A DNA stretch of 64,000 bases from an uncultured Clostridia bacterium (GTDB lineage: Bacteria > Bacillota_A > Clostridia > TANB77 > CAG-508). The stretch lies in contig CALXXB010000001.1 of the NCBI GenBank assembly GCA_944392525.1, forward strand, positions 4,658 to 68,657. The letters are read 5' to 3'. How positions within the stretch are numbered: the stretch's first letter is position 1; every line of letters starts with the position of its first letter. Position numbers and translations under genes: made by a program. Below are positions 63,756 to 64,000 of the stretch, one piece after another. The notes below the pieces were generated by a model. That model saw only the letters and a list, made by a program, of their open reading frames with translations. It was not told the origin of the DNA and did not search any database.

Positions 63756-63785
63756 AAAATAAGGTAATCAAAATCACCTTATTTT
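63756..63785 (-). terminator. Terminator of the DUF1540 gene
   Basis: AAAATAAGGT (63756-63765) pairs with ACCTTATTTT (63776-63785), followed on the minus strand by T-rich sequence. Confidence 0.7.
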
Positions 63786-63791
63786 AATCTT

Positions 63792-63956
63792 CTAATTATT
63801 ATTTTCATAGCTTCCGCACATTGATTCATCTTTCTTTTTTGTATTGCAATTTTCTACTGGTGTAACTGTTATTTGTTGTAATATACATTCTTGATTAGCC
63901 TCATTATGATATTTGCAACTACTTACTGTACAATTAATTTTTTGACCCTTATCCAT
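63792..63956 (-). CDS. DUF1540 small cysteine-rich protein
   Basis: A 54-residue protein with the DUF1540 pattern: INCTVSSCKYHN, then ECILQQITVTP and ESMCGSYE. Its Cys residues at 9, 14, 24, 37 and 47 suggest metal binding. Such proteins are common in spore-forming Clostridia; role unknown. AGGAGG is well placed, but lies in the 3' arm of a hairpin that ends at the start codon (63957-64000). Confidence 0.8.
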   Translation of the reverse strand: MDKGQKINCTVSSCKYHNEANQECILQQITVTPVENCNTKKKDESMCGSYENNN

Positions 63957-64000
63957 AAAAATAGCCTCCTTTATATTATATATATAGTATGGCTATTTTT
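63957..64000 (-). promoter_or_regulatory. Terminator-like hairpin overlapping the DUF1540 ribosome binding site
   Basis: On the minus strand AAAAATAGCC (64000-63991) pairs with GGCTATTTTT (63966-63957), which touches the ATG at 63956. The Shine-Dalgarno AGGAGG (63970-63965) overlaps the 3' arm. The layout is the same as at 45537-45578. Confidence 0.6.

Overview
The window is a chromosomal segment of a low-GC, endospore-forming, anaerobic member of the Clostridia. Sporulation genes (sigH, dpaB, yabP, yabQ, a SpoVB-like flippase, a YtvI-like permease) and a three-subunit [FeFe] hydrogenase sit among clostridial housekeeping genes (thrS with a T-box leader, ychF, rho, prfB, secA, murD, guaA, guaB, uvrB, pyrK, pyrD, a clostridial-type xer recombinase). 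Base composition is strongly AT-rich, and several proteins carry Asn/Thr-rich tails. An uncultured gut-type lineage is likely, but that is inference.

Layout. From 1 to 27.3 kb almost all genes point right: CPBP protease, AlkD-like repair protein, GH18 hydrolase, sigH, a tail-less FtsZ, T-box/thrS, ychF, an LPxTG protein with a facing sortase, an MFS transporter, a SipW-like signal peptidase, dpaB, pepF, the xer recombinase, PBP1A, a NADAR protein and an Xre regulator. From 27.34 to 28.67 kb there is a 1.3-kb AT-rich stretch without genes. From 28.7 to 64 kb most genes point left: rho, divIC-yabQ-yabP, aspartate kinase, prfB (programmed frameshift), an ECF sigma/anti-sigma pair, secA, murD, guaB, hydABC, pyrD-pyrK, uvrB and a beta-lactamase-fold serine hydrolase.

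Gene orientation and purine/pyrimidine bias both converge on about 28.34 kb. Just beyond it, at 28,356-28,383, is an 11-6-11 bp element whose two arms each match the E. coli dif arms at 8 of 11 positions. I read this as the replication terminus with its dif site. A 15-base word containing the right dif-like arm (ATTTTGTGCAATGTT) recurs in the same orientation at 27,523, inside a long hairpin, and at 22,741, in the intergenic region of the xer recombinase gene.

Other points of interest are: a hydB gene split by one base at a UUU-C site; a small gene split by one base at an AAA-A site; a divergent RelA/SpoT-like protein; a tandem nucleotidyltransferase with a decayed N-terminal copy; terminator-like hairpins that overlap ribosome binding sites in two leaders; a palindromic operator between -35 and -10 of one promoter; and a scattered set of monocistronic genes with higher GC than their surroundings.
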